Below, piece after piece: positions 9,526 through 20,224 of a stretch of DNA of 64,000 nt (positions are counted from its first letter, which is position 1; the number at the start of each line of letters is the position of its first letter). The stretch spans positions 2,232,001 through 2,296,000 of the forward strand of contig NC_017668.1 of assembly GCF_000284515.1 (NCBI RefSeq). Reading direction: 5' to 3'. Origin of the DNA: Halobacillus halophilus DSM 2266 (GTDB lineage: Bacteria; Bacillota; Bacilli; Bacillales; Halobacillaceae). Position numbers and translations under genes: made by a program. A model generated the notes under the pieces. The model searched no databases, was not told the origin of the DNA, and saw only the letters and a program-made list of their open reading frames with translations.

Positions 9526-10710
9526 TTATGATTGATGATTGTTAACAAATTGTTTAATTCTATCTGCTGCCTTTTCAAGCTGATCCAGTGATGTTGCGTA
9601 AGATAAACGGACATTTTGCGGAGATCCGAATCCTGAACCAGGGACTAAAGCTACTTTTTCCTGATCAAGGAGCGCTTTCACCCATTCGTCTACATCTGAA
9701 AAGCCACCTGATTCGGCCGCTTTTTGAACATTTGGAAACAGGTAGAAGGCACCGGACGGCTTCACACATTCTACTCCAGGAATAGATGTAAGTTTATCGT
9801 AAAGAACATCCAGGCGTTCTTTAAATGCCTCTCTCATTTTAGTTACATCCTCATCACTCCCGATGTAGGCGGCAAGCGCAGCATATTGAGCGATGGAAGT
9901 AGGGTTGGAAGTAGAGTGAGATGCCATGTTGGACATAGCTTTTATAATAGTTTTATTACCGGCAGCAAATCCGATTCTCCACCCTGTCATAGAATGAGAT
10001 TTAGAAACTCCATTTATGATGACGGTCTGGTTATACAGTTCTTCTGATAATTGAGCAATAGAAATATGTTCTTCTGATGTGTACACCAGCTTTTCATAAA
10101 TTTCATCTGAAATTATTAATATATCGTTATCAAGGCAAACTTGACCAAGGGCTTGTAATTCTTTTTCTGAGTACATCATACCTGTGGGATTACTTGGGGA
10201 ATTGATCACAACCGCTTTTGTGTGCTCAGAGATCGATGCCTTCAATTGTTCAGGAGTAATCTTAAAGTTATTCGACTCATCAGCCGTTACAATGACAGGT
10301 TTTCCTTCTGCCAATTTGATCTGTTCAGGATAACTTACCCAGTAAGGAGCTGGAACGATAACCTCATCGCCCTTATTCAATAACACCTGGAAAAGGGTGA
10401 AAAGAGCGTGCTTAGCCCCGGTAGTAACGATGATTTGTTCATTCGTATAAGTTAAATTTTGATCTCGCTTTAGTTTTGCACTTATAGCATTCTTTAACTC
10501 AGGTATCCCACCTGCAGGTGTATATTTTGTCAAGCCTTCATCCATAGCTCTTTTTGCTGCGTCTAAGATATGAGCAGGTGTATTGAAGTCAGGTTCTCCT
10601 GCTCCTAGACCTATCACATCATGACCCTCTGCTTTTAAAGCCTTAGCCTGTGCTGTGATCGCCAGGGTACTGGATGGCGTAAGGGATTGAACGCGGTTAG
10701 CTAATTCCAT
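9526..10710 (-). CDS. aspB: Aspartate aminotransferase
   Basis: 394 residues (393 in B. subtilis). PLP-dependent class I aminotransferase; makes aspartate from oxaloacetate, which the next gene's product family uses. The PLP lysine lies in INGVSKSHSMTGWR (about 238) and the PLP phosphate-binding and substrate arginine regions look complete. Start chosen at ATG 10710 with GGAGTG 7 nt upstream; the longer frame to 10794 would overlap ypmB. Operon ypmA-ypmB-aspB-asnS. Confidence 0.95.
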   Translation of the reverse strand: MELANRVQSLTPSSTLAITAQAKALKAEGHDVIGLGAGEPDFNTPAHILDAAKRAMDEGLTKYTPAGGIPELKNAISAKLKRDQNLTYTNEQIIVTTGAKHALFTLFQVLLNKGDEVIVPAPYWVSYPEQIKLAEGKPVIVTADESNNFKITPEQLKASISEHTKAVVINSPSNPTGMMYSEKELQALGQVCLDNDILIISDEIYEKLVYTSEEHISIAQLSEELYNQTVIINGVSKSHSMTGWRIGFAAGNKTIIKAMSNMASHSTSNPTSIAQYAALAAYIGSDEDVTKMREAFKERLDVLYDKLTSIPGVECVKPSGAFYLFPNVQKAAESGGFSDVDEWVKALLDQEKVALVPGSGFGSPQNVRLSYATSLDQLEKAADRIKQFVNNHQS

Positions 10711-10723
10711 TATATCCACTCCT

Positions 10724-11248
10724 TTATTGATTTTGTTTAAATGCAAATCGCTGATTAAATCGTTCTCCATTAAGATTAAAGTAATCAAATACATATCGAT
10801 TCTGCGAGTCTACATACGTAATTTCATAGACCGGCTGCTCTTCTTCGTAACCTAATTGAATATTTTTATATATACAATTTTGACAATCCGCTCTCCAGCT
10901 CTGCTTCAGCTGTTGCTCAGCTATGATTTCCTGATTCATTTGTTCATTCAAGATTTCATTCTTGGACAAATCGATGAAAACAAGCCCTTCTTTACCACCT
11001 TGAGTTTTTCCTTTCACAATATGTACCTTACTTTTACCGTGATAGATGCTTACTTTTTCAACTGTAGCGATCTCTGTCTGATTAAGCGCCATTTCCCGGG
11101 CTGCTTCCTCTCCAGTGTGAAGATCCTTGTTAATACTCACGTACATCCATACAGCTAAAGCCCCGCTGAGAAAGAAGAGAGCTCCTATAATGATAAAGCT
11201 CCACTTCAGCCAGCTAGGTACGGTAAATGGTGAAGACTGCGGTTTCAT
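10724..11248 (-). CDS. ypmB: YpmB-like membrane-anchored PepSY-type protein
   Basis: 174 residues. One N-terminal membrane helix (about 14-37), then an extracytoplasmic domain with two repeats of the DUF5590/PepSY-like fold (EATVEKVSIYHGKSKVHIVKG and YEEEQPVYEITYVD regions). Conserved neighbour of aspB in Bacillaceae; function unknown. The start at ATG 11248 follows GAGG and overlaps ypmA by 35 nt, suggesting translational coupling; ATGs at 11260 and 11257 are alternatives. Confidence 0.8.
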   Translation of the reverse strand: MKPQSSPFTVPSWLKWSFIIIGALFFLSGALAVWMYVSINKDLHTGEEAAREMALNQTEIATVEKVSIYHGKSKVHIVKGKTQGGKEGLVFIDLSKNEILNEQMNQEIIAEQQLKQSWRADCQNCIYKNIQLGYEEEQPVYEITYVDSQNRYVFDYFNLNGERFNQRFAFKQNQ

Positions 11249-11384
11249 TGTCCTCATCATCAAGTGCCAACCCAAACATTAGATTTTTATCTTTCAAGGT
11301 ACGGTTTAAAGTATCCACAATTTTATATAGGTCGTCAGATTTTTGAATACGGACCGTCGAAAGGGTTTCTACTTTATTTTCCAC
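11214..11384 (-). CDS. ypmA: YpmA-like DUF4264 small protein
   Basis: 56 residues if GTG 11384 is used (GGAGGG 7 nt upstream), the same length as B. subtilis YpmA and sharing the typical N-terminal ...STV+VQ..DDLYK and C-terminal VFTIYRT signatures. Cytoplasmic, no known function. First gene of the ypmA-ypmB-aspB-asnS cluster. Confidence 0.85.
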   Translation of the reverse strand: MENKVETLSTVRIQKSDDLYKIVDTLNRTLKDKNLMFGLALDDEDNETAVFTIYRT

Positions 11385-11488
11385 ATGATTTCCCTCCATG
11401 ATTCAGAAATAATATTTTTTATCTTTTTATCAAGCCCTTCCTAGTATAACAGTTTAGAAGGACCATGTTGATTGAAATTACCTTTGGA

Positions 11489-14281
11489 TTATAACCATTG
11501 TTCCATTTGATTGATCAGCTCCCGGGTAGACCGATAGCTGACCGGAACTTCTGGAATGGAATTTAAAAAGTACTTTCCATATCTTGCTTCCATTAACCGC
11601 TGATCACATATGAAAACAACTCCTCGATCCGTGCTGGACCGAATGAGTCTTCCAAATCCTTGTTTAAACCTGATAATGGCTTGTGGAAGTGACCTTTCCA
11701 TAAAAGAGTTTCGGCCACTTTCTTTCATTTGAGCATCTCTCTTGGACTGAACAGGCTGGTCTGGCGGTTGGAATGGCAGACGCACCATTACTAAACAGGA
11801 AAGGTCCTCACCGGGAATATCCACTCCTTCCCAGAATGAACTGGTTCCTAATAGAATGGATTGCTCAAAGGACTGAAAATTCTTCTTCAATCGATCTCGG
11901 CTCCCGCTTGACACCCCTTGAGCGAATATCATGAATTCCTCCGGATCAATAATCTCCTTCAGCAAGCTGTAAGTTTTTCTAAGCATATCATAAGAAGTAA
12001 ACAAGACAAGCATTCTTCCTTTGGTCACTTCGGCAATGGAATAGATCGCTTCACTAATGGCATCGATATATTCTTCTGGATTACGTTTAATATCTGGAAA
12101 ATCATTGGGAACCATTACCTGAACCTGCCGATCATAGGAGTATGGTGAAGGAATAATTGATTCCATCAAGTCCTCTTGATCTATACCCAATAATTCTTTC
12201 ATATAAGAAAAAGAGCCTTCTGTAGATAGAGTCGAACTCGTAAGCACTACACTCTCTTTTTTATGGAATAATTCCTCTCTCAGTATATCTGCTATGTTGA
12301 GTGGTTCACTGAACAGGTAAATCGAATTATTTGCACCTTCTCCCTCTATTTCTATCCATTTCACTAGTTCTTCAGAATCAGAGTCAAAGTAATCCGTTAA
12401 TTGCTTCCGGATTTGATGGCAAAGTTCAATCTGTCTATCGAGTCTAGTTATTAAAATAGGCAATGAGTGATCCTCTGCCATACTTGCAGCCAATCGCAGT
12501 TGTTCACGCATGTGATCCATTCCTGTAATTAACTTGAATAATAAAGCGGTAAAACGGTGTGACATCTCCCTGGCAGTTGACTGGAACCCTGATGACTCTC
12601 CCATTTTCATTCCATACTGAATGCGGCCAACGTCACTTTTTTTTCTGTTCCCTTTGTTTTCCCTTTTAATGCTTTGAAAAATATATTTGGACAGTTGATT
12701 CAGTTCTTCTTTTGCTTCATCCACGGTTGCCTGACACTTTTTCGCCTCTTTGTAAAAGGATTCACGAAAAACCCATTGTCGATAGGTACTTTTCTTAAAC
12801 ATATCACTAAACTGACTAAGTTGTCTCTGCAGTTCCTTATAATTCATCCTTATTCCAAAGTAACGACTGGCTACAGGTTCAAGATGATGAGCTTCATCTA
12901 TAATGGCACGGTCATAAGATGGCAGTCTTGGTTCTTCACTTACTAAGTCCATACAGAACAATGCGTGGTTCGTAATGAGAAGATCCGCATGAGAAGCTTT
13001 TTCTTGAGCCCAATGATAGAAAGAATCTTCCCCTAAATCTAAATCGACCGTCTTGGTGGATTGTTCAGCTGAGACCTTGTGCCAGAATTGCCTGCCATTG
13101 GAAGGCAATTGAATTTCATCCACATCTCCCGTGGCTGTTTCTGTAAGCCAAACTAGAATAATTGCTTTTGTAAGAGCAATATCATAGTTGTCCTGACGGG
13201 ATTGCTCAAGTTCATAACTAAAGTGGATCAAACTGATATAGTGACTTCTTCCTTTATAAAGAACTGTACGAATAGGACGTTTAAATAAATGCTCTAAACT
13301 TGGAATCTCCTCTTCAAGCAGCTGTTGCTGCAAGCTAGTGGTATGAGTCGTTACAAGAACCCGCTGACCGTTTTGGACGGCATAATATAGGGAGGCTAAT
13401 AAATAAGCGATGGACTTACCTGTCCCTGCTCCCGCTTCAATCAGTGCATGCTTGGATTTCTCCAACGATTCATACACTAGTTCAGTCATATCCCTTTGTC
13501 CAGTACGGGATTCATATTGCTTCATGACTTTTTTCATGCCTTCCTTATCTTCATAAGCTTCGTCTACCCATTTACTAAAAGGATGAAGTTGAGAGGAATT
13601 TTCCGCTTGAGGATGGCTGGATTTTTTTACTGGAATTCCATGTATTAACGTGTAGCCCTCTTCTTTCTCCAGAGAGTAACGTTTGTCGTCCCTTATTTTT
13701 GTTATAAAAGGACGCAGCTCACTTTTAAGCTTTTCTTCTACCTTCAGTAAATGAAACAAGGTCCGCTCAGGAAGACGACTCATTCGCTTAAGAAGATAAA
13801 TCAGCAAATCTCTTGTCACTTGTGCGTCAGATAAGGCTCTATGAGGACGATCATGTCCCATCCCTAATAGGTCGGCCAGCTGTCCCAGTTTGAAAGTGGG
13901 GGAAGTAGGTATTAAAATTCGTGCGAGTTCTACGGTGTCAATAACAGGATTATGTAATGGTTCGTAACCGCATCGTTTAAATTCACCATTAAGAAACCCA
14001 AGATCAAATTCAATATTATGGGCAACAATATAGCTGTCTTTAATAAGATGATAAACCTCATCAATAATTTCTGAAAAAAAGGGAGCATCCAATACATCCT
14101 CTTCCTCTATCCCCGTTAAAGAGGTTATAAACGGCGGGATGCCCCTGTCAGGGTAAATAAGAGAAGAGAACTCTTTGATGACGGAGCCTGTCTCTTTCGT
14201 AATCACGATCCCTATCTCAATGATCCGATCTTCTTTAGCGTTTCCTGTCGTTTCTAAATCCACAATAGCAAATGTAGTCAT
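11489..14281 (-). CDS. dinG: DinG-type ATP-dependent helicase/3'-5' exonuclease
   Basis: 930 residues (931 in B. subtilis). Residues about 3-165 are a DnaQ-like exonuclease with DEDDh signature residues (DLETTG, HNIEFDLGF, HRALSDAQVT). The rest is an XPD/DinG-like helicase: Walker A GAGTGKS near 285, DEAH box IIDEAHHLEP near 460 and the C-terminal motif SFWEGVDIPGE. In Gram-positives this fused form acts mainly as an exonuclease in DNA repair. The cysteines of the proteobacterial FeS cluster are not obvious. Start at ATG 14281 after AGAGGGA. Confidence 0.93.
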   Translation of the reverse strand: MTTFAIVDLETTGNAKEDRIIEIGIVITKETGSVIKEFSSLIYPDRGIPPFITSLTGIEEEDVLDAPFFSEIIDEVYHLIKDSYIVAHNIEFDLGFLNGEFKRCGYEPLHNPVIDTVELARILIPTSPTFKLGQLADLLGMGHDRPHRALSDAQVTRDLLIYLLKRMSRLPERTLFHLLKVEEKLKSELRPFITKIRDDKRYSLEKEEGYTLIHGIPVKKSSHPQAENSSQLHPFSKWVDEAYEDKEGMKKVMKQYESRTGQRDMTELVYESLEKSKHALIEAGAGTGKSIAYLLASLYYAVQNGQRVLVTTHTTSLQQQLLEEEIPSLEHLFKRPIRTVLYKGRSHYISLIHFSYELEQSRQDNYDIALTKAIILVWLTETATGDVDEIQLPSNGRQFWHKVSAEQSTKTVDLDLGEDSFYHWAQEKASHADLLITNHALFCMDLVSEEPRLPSYDRAIIDEAHHLEPVASRYFGIRMNYKELQRQLSQFSDMFKKSTYRQWVFRESFYKEAKKCQATVDEAKEELNQLSKYIFQSIKRENKGNRKKSDVGRIQYGMKMGESSGFQSTAREMSHRFTALLFKLITGMDHMREQLRLAASMAEDHSLPILITRLDRQIELCHQIRKQLTDYFDSDSEELVKWIEIEGEGANNSIYLFSEPLNIADILREELFHKKESVVLTSSTLSTEGSFSYMKELLGIDQEDLMESIIPSPYSYDRQVQVMVPNDFPDIKRNPEEYIDAISEAIYSIAEVTKGRMLVLFTSYDMLRKTYSLLKEIIDPEEFMIFAQGVSSGSRDRLKKNFQSFEQSILLGTSSFWEGVDIPGEDLSCLVMVRLPFQPPDQPVQSKRDAQMKESGRNSFMERSLPQAIIRFKQGFGRLIRSSTDRGVVFICDQRLMEARYGKYFLNSIPEVPVSYRSTRELINQMEQWL

Positions 14282-14387
14282 CAATATCCCTCTTTCAAAC
14301 TTCACTTAATAGCAAAAAGGAAGGACCCCGCCTTATATGAAGCCCTGGCAAAGATCCCCTCTGTACTAATGCAGCTCTATAAACTTA

Positions 14388-14777
14388 CTAAAAAGGTAAA
14401 GCTGTAAGCGGTGGTTCTTCTTCCAGCAATTCGGCAATCTGATTATGATCATTCATTAACGCGATTTTAGGTTTAAAGTCCGCTAATTCATTCTCACTTA
14501 CCATAGCATAAGACACGATAATAACAATATCATCAGGTTGTACTAGTCGAGCTGCAGCGCCGTTCAAGCATACGACTCCGCTTCCTCTTTCTCCAGCAAT
14601 TACGTAAGTCTCTAATCTAGCTCCATTATTGTTATTAACAATCTGGACTTTTTCATGCGGCAGAATTCCTACCTCGTCTAATATATTTTGATCAATGGTT
14701 ATACTTCCCACATAGTTTAAATTAGCTTCAGTTACGCGAGCGCGATGAATTTTCGACTTCATCATCGTACGGAACAT
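14388..14777 (-). CDS. panD: Aspartate 1-decarboxylase
   Basis: 129 residues. Makes beta-alanine for pantothenate. The self-cleavage site is G24-S25 in YVGSITID, where Ser25 becomes the pyruvoyl cofactor; the active-site lysine region [16 protein letters not shown] precedes it. GAGGAGG is 7-8 nt before ATG 14777. Last gene of birA-panB-panC-panD. Confidence 0.97.
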   Translation of the reverse strand: MFRTMMKSKIHRARVTEANLNYVGSITIDQNILDEVGILPHEKVQIVNNNNGARLETYVIAGERGSGVVCLNGAAARLVQPDDIVIIVSYAMVSENELADFKPKIALMNDHNQIAELLEEEPPLTALPF

Positions 14778-14802
14778 ATTCAGTCCTCCTCGAACCTCTT
14801 CA

Positions 14803-15663
14803 TTAAGATATATCTCCCGGGTGGAAAACCGTATTATCTATTAATCGAGCATTCTCATAATAAACAGCAGCAGCAAGAATTACTTGCCGATCGAAGGTTT
14901 CAATAGGCTCCAGCTCAGGATACGACAATAACTCAATATAATCTATTTTACCACGAGTTTCCCTTTCAAGAAACTGCCGGGTTTCTTGTATAGCCTCCTG
15001 TATGTCAGGGTTTCGAGTCTGCATGAGGCGGCTCCTCCCCTTTTGTAAAGCTTTCTGGATCGCAGGTGCTTCTGATCTTTCCTGTGGAGATAAATTAATA
15101 TTGCGGCTGCTTTTAGCCAAACCATCGTCCTCTCTTACTGTTGGTACAGAAACCAACTGGACAGGAAAATTGAAGTCCTGAATAAGCGCATCCACTACGG
15201 CCACCTGCTGGGCATCCTTTTGACCAAAATAAGCCTTTGTCGGACGGCATATATTAAATAACTTGGTCAAAATAGTCACTACACCCTCAAAATGTCCTGG
15301 ACGGCTTCGACCGCATAAGACGTGTGCTCTTTTGCTAACCGTCATTTCTATGGATAATGGAGCCGGGTACATCGTTTTATTTTCAGGCAGGAAAATGAAG
15401 TCTATATCATTTCTTTTCGCTACAGACAGATCATGATCAATATTTCTAGGATAATGATCCAGGTCTTCATGCTCTCCAAATTGCAGAGGATTAACGTAGA
15501 TACTTAATATAACATAATCGTTTTCTTTCCGGGCTTCCTGAAGGAGACGTTCGTGCCCTTCATGTAAATAACCCATTGTTGGTACAAACCCAATCGACTT
15601 TCCTGCCCGGGTAAGGTCAGCAGTCGTTTTTTGCATTTCTTTTATCTCTTTTATAACTTTCAT
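14803..15663 (-). CDS. panC: Pantothenate synthetase
   Basis: 286 residues, exactly the B. subtilis length. ATP-dependent ligation of pantoate and beta-alanine. HIGH-type motif [15 protein letters not shown] (about 28-43), KMSKS-like region [10 protein letters not shown] (about 182) and [11 protein letters not shown] are visible. The second in-frame ATG (15663) is taken as start because AAGGGG is 7 nt upstream; the first ATG (15669) is too close. Confidence 0.97.
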   Translation of the reverse strand: MKVIKEIKEMQKTTADLTRAGKSIGFVPTMGYLHEGHERLLQEARKENDYVILSIYVNPLQFGEHEDLDHYPRNIDHDLSVAKRNDIDFIFLPENKTMYPAPLSIEMTVSKRAHVLCGRSRPGHFEGVVTILTKLFNICRPTKAYFGQKDAQQVAVVDALIQDFNFPVQLVSVPTVREDDGLAKSSRNINLSPQERSEAPAIQKALQKGRSRLMQTRNPDIQEAIQETRQFLERETRGKIDYIELLSYPELEPIETFDRQVILAAAVYYENARLIDNTVFHPGDIS

Positions 15664-15674
15664 TTTCATACCCC

Positions 15675-16496
15675 TTAAAGGTCTGGCAGACTGTCAGGAT
15701 CCATCGTGAACGTATGTTTAACTTCTGGGAATTCTTTTGATTTCACATCATTCACGTAAGATTGAACAGCTTCTCCCAGTACGTGGTTACTATCCATGTA
15801 AGGTTTCACAAATTTCGGTAAGCGGTCGACTCCATATTTTAATATATCGTGATAGACGAGGACTTGTCCATCACATTCTGCCCCTGCTCCTATACCAATC
15901 GCAGGAATAAACAATTCTCTTGAAATAACTTCTGCTAATTGTCTTGGTATACATTCCAGAACAATGGCAATGGCTCCTGCAGCCTCAATCTCTTTTGCTT
16001 CTTGAAGTAAACGGGCTGCTGTTGCCTTATCTTTCCCTTGAACTCTGTACCCTCCTAAAACGTGAACAGATTGTGGGGTTAAACCTATATGTCCCACCAC
16101 CGGTATACCTGCGTGCACAAGTTTTTCCATCGTCTGAATGACTTCACCGCTTCCTTCCAGTTTCAAAGCTTGAGCTCCTGTTTCCTGAAAAAGTTTCTTT
16201 GCGTTGTGTAAAGAATCCTGGGTGGACACGTGGTAGGACATAAATGGCATGTCTACTACCGTGAAAGTATCAGGAGCCCCTCTTTTCACGGCTTTGCCGT
16301 GATGAATCATATCAGCGATCGTAACAGGAATGGTAGAATCATACCCAAGTACCGTCATTCCAAGGCTATCTCCCACTAAAATCATATCTACTTTCGCTTG
16401 TTCAGCAATTTTAGCCGATGGATAATCATAACTTGTAATCATGGCTATTTTGTCTTTCTCCTGTTTCATTTTTATGAACTGACTTTTATTAAGCAT
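15675..16496 (-). CDS. panB: 3-methyl-2-oxobutanoate hydroxymethyltransferase
   Basis: 273 residues. Transfers a one-carbon unit from methylene-THF to ketoisovalerate to give ketopantoate. Motifs [29 protein letters not shown] (Mg-binding Asp), [10 protein letters not shown] and IGIGAG are intact. ATG 16496 has a textbook AAGGAGG upstream and overlaps the last 8 nt of birA, so the two are coupled. Confidence 0.97.
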   Translation of the reverse strand: MLNKSQFIKMKQEKDKIAMITSYDYPSAKIAEQAKVDMILVGDSLGMTVLGYDSTIPVTIADMIHHGKAVKRGAPDTFTVVDMPFMSYHVSTQDSLHNAKKLFQETGAQALKLEGSGEVIQTMEKLVHAGIPVVGHIGLTPQSVHVLGGYRVQGKDKATAARLLQEAKEIEAAGAIAIVLECIPRQLAEVISRELFIPAIGIGAGAECDGQVLVYHDILKYGVDRLPKFVKPYMDSNHVLGEAVQSYVNDVKSKEFPEVKHTFTMDPDSLPDL

Positions 16497-17481
16497 GGTA
16501 TCCTCCTTCCCCCCAATGAATCTCGGCTGAATATAGTTTCTCCTCATTCCCGTCCTTATCTCTGGCTCGAAGTGCTCCATCTGGCTCGATCCCAATAAGG
16601 GTAGCCTGCCATTCCCGCCTCATAGTCGATATGGTAACTTCTTCTCCAATCCGATAACCAAAATGCTCCCATTCCTTCTTTACTTGTTCAAACCCTTGCT
16701 CTACATAACTATCATATGTATTTTCAAATAGACGCAGGATCGATTGAATGGTTTGTTGGATATCCCACTCTTGACCGGACTCAATCTTTAAAGAAGAAGC
16801 CTTGTGTCGGATATCTTGCGGGATTTCATTCAACTGCTGGTTTACGTTCATGCCGATTCCTAAGACCACATATTGGATTTGGTCATGTTCAGCTTGCATT
16901 TCTGTTAAGATTCCTGAGACTTTTTTATGGTCAATAAGCAAATCGTTAGGCCATTTTATCTGTGGGTGAAGATTAGTCTTCTCTCTTACCATCTTGGCAA
17001 GCACGGTAGCAGCAAGCAGTGTAAGTTGAGGCGCCCTCATAGGAGGAAGATCGGGACGCAGCAAAATACTCATCCATATCCCCTTTCCTTTAGGGGAATG
17101 CCAGTTCCTTGCCATTCTACCTCTTCCTTTTCCTTGTGCATCCGCTATTACAACCGTTCCATGAGGCTTACCTTGGCTTGCTAATTGATGCCCTATTTCC
17201 TGAGTGGATTCAACTTGATCGAAATGGATGAGCTTCTGTCCCAGCCATTTTGTCTCCAGACCCCACTGAAGTGTATTGCCGCTAATCTTATCAGGAGATG
17301 AAAGAATTTTATATCCTTTCTTTCGAACTGCTTCAATTTGGTAGCCATCTTTTTTTAATTCGTTCATATGCTTCCACACAGCCGTACGAGAAATATTCAA
17401 TGAGTCTGATAACTGCTGTCCAGATACATATCCCTTTTCCTTTTCCAATAAATCAATCAGTTGTTTTCGGGTGGATTCCAC
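16489..17481 (-). CDS. birA: Biotin-[acetyl-CoA carboxylase] ligase and biotin repressor
   Basis: 330 residues. N-terminal winged helix (about 5-60, [23 protein letters not shown]) binds biotin-operon operators; the catalytic domain has the biotinyl-AMP loop [13 protein letters not shown] and the active lysine in IKWPNDLL. The likely start is GTG 17481 (MESTRKQL, aligning with the B. subtilis N-terminus), with AAAGGAG about 11 nt upstream; GTG 17493 is possible. It overlaps cca. Confidence 0.93.
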   Translation of the reverse strand: MESTRKQLIDLLEKEKGYVSGQQLSDSLNISRTAVWKHMNELKKDGYQIEAVRKKGYKILSSPDKISGNTLQWGLETKWLGQKLIHFDQVESTQEIGHQLASQGKPHGTVVIADAQGKGRGRMARNWHSPKGKGIWMSILLRPDLPPMRAPQLTLLAATVLAKMVREKTNLHPQIKWPNDLLIDHKKVSGILTEMQAEHDQIQYVVLGIGMNVNQQLNEIPQDIRHKASSLKIESGQEWDIQQTIQSILRLFENTYDSYVEQGFEQVKKEWEHFGYRIGEEVTISTMRREWQATLIGIEPDGALRARDKDGNEEKLYSAEIHWGEGGYHA

Positions 17482-18668
17482 AGTAATGCCCACTCCTTTA
17501 TTTTTTCATAATCATTGGGTAAATGTCTTTCAACGACTTGATGCTCTATTTCCTTCATGTATTCAGAAATCCAAGGCCCTTTTTGTTTATCAGCATATAA
17601 AGAAATGAGGTCCTGAGGCTGAAATGCGAGCTCCCTGCTCGAGAGAATAGGTAAGTTCTTACAACCCTCTTTTAAAAGCATAAGAATGGACTCATCTGCG
17701 AGACCCTTAGCCTGTAAAACTCTAGCAAAAGCTCTTTGTAAGGATTCAGGCAGGACGTACAAAAGCCAGGGGGTAACACGATTCTTAACTAGATATTCGT
17801 TCAACGCATTATTCAATTCTTCCGTTTCACGTCTCTCTTTGTTGGAAAGCTTCCACCTTTTCATCCATTCTTTAATAGAAAACGAAGGGGCATAAGTTAG
17901 GTAATAGGTGACCAGTTCAGGCCAGGAAGATAACCGCACAAGCGGCGCAATATTTGTGAAAGACGCTATTGTATTAAAGATTGGCAAGTATGTAATCAGA
18001 TTAGTATCACTCACCATCGAAATAGCTTTTTTGTATCCACGCCCCCTATAAAGTTTCAGGGTTTCCACTGCAATTCTCTCCACGGATATATATCTAAGCA
18101 GGCTGGACTTAGCTGAGATCGCCTGCCTCGTACCATTTTCCACTTCAAATTCTAGCTGGCTTGAAAACCGGGCGGCTCTCATCATTCGTAAAGGATCTTC
18201 GGTAAACCGATCAAAAGGATCACCCACAGCTTTTACTTGTCGGTTTTCAATCGCTGCAAGTCCAGAATAAGGATCTATTATAGTTCCATATCGATCCATA
18301 GCCATAGCATTGATCGTAAAATCACGCCTGGCAAGGTCTGCCTTTATGTCACGTACAAATGTAACTTCATCAGGATGGCGGTAATCTTCATATCCTTCTT
18401 CTGTGCGAAAGGTGGTTACTTCGTAAGAAACTGAGCGAAAACGGACAATTACCGTTCCATGTTCAATGCCTACAGGAATTACTTTATCAAACATCTTCTG
18501 TATGTGTGAGGGAGGCTCAGACGTAGCAATATCTATATCTCCAAGTGGCCGTCCGGAAAGATAGTCTCTCACCGCTCCACCTACAATATAAGCTTCTCCT
18601 CCTCCCTCCTCTATTTTTGCTAATAATTCAAAGGCCGCTTCCAATTTTGTTTCGTTGCTTTCAGTCAT
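17457..18668 (-). CDS. cca: CCA-adding tRNA nucleotidyltransferase
   Basis: 403 residues. Adds or repairs the 3' CCA of tRNAs. Class II nucleotidyltransferase head with [20 protein letters not shown] (catalytic DxD) near residues 25-45, RRDFTINAM at about 113 and the amino-acid template motif [12 protein letters not shown] at about 155. It starts inside the last codons of bshA and ends inside birA, a tight operon. Confidence 0.95.
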   Translation of the reverse strand: MTESNETKLEAAFELLAKIEEGGGEAYIVGGAVRDYLSGRPLGDIDIATSEPPSHIQKMFDKVIPVGIEHGTVIVRFRSVSYEVTTFRTEEGYEDYRHPDEVTFVRDIKADLARRDFTINAMAMDRYGTIIDPYSGLAAIENRQVKAVGDPFDRFTEDPLRMMRAARFSSQLEFEVENGTRQAISAKSSLLRYISVERIAVETLKLYRGRGYKKAISMVSDTNLITYLPIFNTIASFTNIAPLVRLSSWPELVTYYLTYAPSFSIKEWMKRWKLSNKERRETEELNNALNEYLVKNRVTPWLLYVLPESLQRAFARVLQAKGLADESILMLLKEGCKNLPILSSRELAFQPQDLISLYADKQKGPWISEYMKEIEHQVVERHLPNDYEKIKEWALLWNPPENN

Positions 18669-19788
18669 TATTCAGCACCCGTTCATAAAGCTCCTCGTAT
18701 TGAGTAAGAATTGTTCCCGATGCAAATTTAGTTTCTACCATCTGCTTTGCATTAACAGAAAGCTTGTCCATTAAATCTTCATCAGTCAGCATCTTCAGGG
18801 CAAAATAAGCAACCTGATCAACGTTACCCAATTCAGCAATATAGCCGGTTTCACCGTGGTCAATAACTTCTGGAATGCCTCCAATATTAGAGCCTATACA
18901 AGGCACCCCGCAAGCCATAGCTTCTAGAAGAACGAGACCAAAGCTTTCTTTTTCAGAAAGAAGTAACTTTAAGTCTGAGATGGACAGCAGATCGCTGACA
19001 TTTTCCTGTTTCCCAAGAAAAAGCACCTGTCCTTCAAGCTCCAGATCTTTTACAAGCTGATGGACATCAGAATACTCAGGGCCGTCCCCTACGAGCAGAA
19101 GCTTTGCAGGGACTTCAGCAGCAATTTTAGAGAAAGCATGTACAACTTCAGGAACTCTTTTCACTTTGCGGAAATTTGAGATATGAATAACTACTTTTTC
19201 CTCTTCTTTAATACAATAATCTTCTCTTAGTGAATAAGAGGGCTTTTGATAATATTCTCTCTCATCTACAAAATTATAGATGACTTCTATCGGTTTATCC
19301 GTCGAAAGCTGATCTTGAGTCTGTTGAACTAAACTTTCAGAGACAGCTGTAACCTTATCGGATTGTTCAATACCAAATTTGATCATTTGTTTTAAGCTTG
19401 AATCAATACCAAGCACTGTAATATCCGTACCGTGAAGAGTAGTAATGATTTTTACATCACGTTTAGCCATTTGTTTAGCTAAAATAGCACAGATAGCATG
19501 AGGCATGGCATAGTGCACATGGAGAATATCCAGTTCTTCTCTGTTTATGACCTCAGCCATTTTATTAGCTAGCGCAAGATCATAAGGGGGATGCTGAAAA
19601 ACCGGATAGTTACTGACTTCTACTTCATGATAATAGATATTTGGATACACACGATTTAACCGAAAAGGAACTTGGGAAGCTACAAAATGAATCTCGTGCC
19701 CTTTTTCTGCCAGAAGCTTGCCAAGTTCTGTCGCGATCACGCCTGATCCCCCTACTGTAGGGTAGCAGGTAATTCCTATTTTAGCCAT
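18661..19788 (-). CDS. bshA: N-acetyl-alpha-D-glucosaminyl L-malate synthase
   Basis: 375 residues (377 in B. subtilis). GT4 glycosyltransferase making GlcNAc-malate, first step of bacillithiol. N-terminus [25 protein letters not shown]-sugar-binding E7 motif [16 protein letters not shown] near 285. ATG 19788 with AGGAG 7 nt upstream; the longer frame has no support. It begins only 4 nt after the mgsA stop, so bshB1, which sits between mgsA and bshA in B. subtilis, is absent here. Confidence 0.95.
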   Translation of the reverse strand: MAKIGITCYPTVGGSGVIATELGKLLAEKGHEIHFVASQVPFRLNRVYPNIYYHEVEVSNYPVFQHPPYDLALANKMAEVINREELDILHVHYAMPHAICAILAKQMAKRDVKIITTLHGTDITVLGIDSSLKQMIKFGIEQSDKVTAVSESLVQQTQDQLSTDKPIEVIYNFVDEREYYQKPSYSLREDYCIKEEEKVVIHISNFRKVKRVPEVVHAFSKIAAEVPAKLLLVGDGPEYSDVHQLVKDLELEGQVLFLGKQENVSDLLSISDLKLLLSEKESFGLVLLEAMACGVPCIGSNIGGIPEVIDHGETGYIAELGNVDQVAYFALKMLTDEDLMDKLSVNAKQMVETKFASGTILTQYEELYERVLNND

Positions 19789-19792
19789 ATGA

Positions 19793-20209
19793 TCACTCCT
19801 GCTCTTTCTTCTGTTCTCTAATGATCTTCCGCCACTCCAAATCGCCGCGATCGAGAGCGTGAATGAGTATTTCAGCTCCAGCCAGGTTAGTGGCAAGCGG
19901 AATCTGATGCACATCACACAGGCGAAGCAGGGCACTGATATCTGGCTCGTGAGGCTGGGCAGTTAAAGGATCACGAAAGAAAATGACCATATCCATTTCA
20001 TCTTCAGCGATTTTTGCTCCTATTTGCTGATCTCCTCCTAAAGGTCCTGATAAAAATTTAGTAATGGGAAGACCTGATGCATCAGCGATGCGTTTTCCAG
20101 TCGTTCCTGTAGCAAACAGCTGATGGTTCTGTAATGTTTCTTTATAAGCTATAGCAAACTGTATAATATCCGTTTTTTTCTTATCATGAGCGATTAACGC
20201 AATATTCAT
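19793..20209 (-). CDS. mgsA: Methylglyoxal synthase
   Basis: 138 residues. Converts dihydroxyacetone phosphate to methylglyoxal and phosphate, a bypass of lower glycolysis. Phosphate-binding [19 protein letters not shown] and the catalytic [15 protein letters not shown] segment are intact. Located between dapB and bshA; tight spacing indicates one message. Bacillithiol is used to detoxify methylglyoxal, giving a plausible reason for the bsh neighbour. Confidence 0.96.
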   Translation of the reverse strand: MNIALIAHDKKKTDIIQFAIAYKETLQNHQLFATGTTGKRIADASGLPITKFLSGPLGGDQQIGAKIAEDEMDMVIFFRDPLTAQPHEPDISALLRLCDVHQIPLATNLAGAEILIHALDRGDLEWRKIIREQKKEQE

Positions 20210-20224
20210 CGTTCCGTCTCCCTT

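Noticed and set aside
10711-10794. N-terminal extension of aspB
   Set aside because: The extra 28 codons overlap ypmB and lack a ribosome-binding site; ATG 10710 gives the family length.
19789-19935. 49-codon extension of bshA into mgsA
   Set aside because: Overlap with mgsA in another frame; ATG 19788 has a good ribosome-binding site and family N-terminus.
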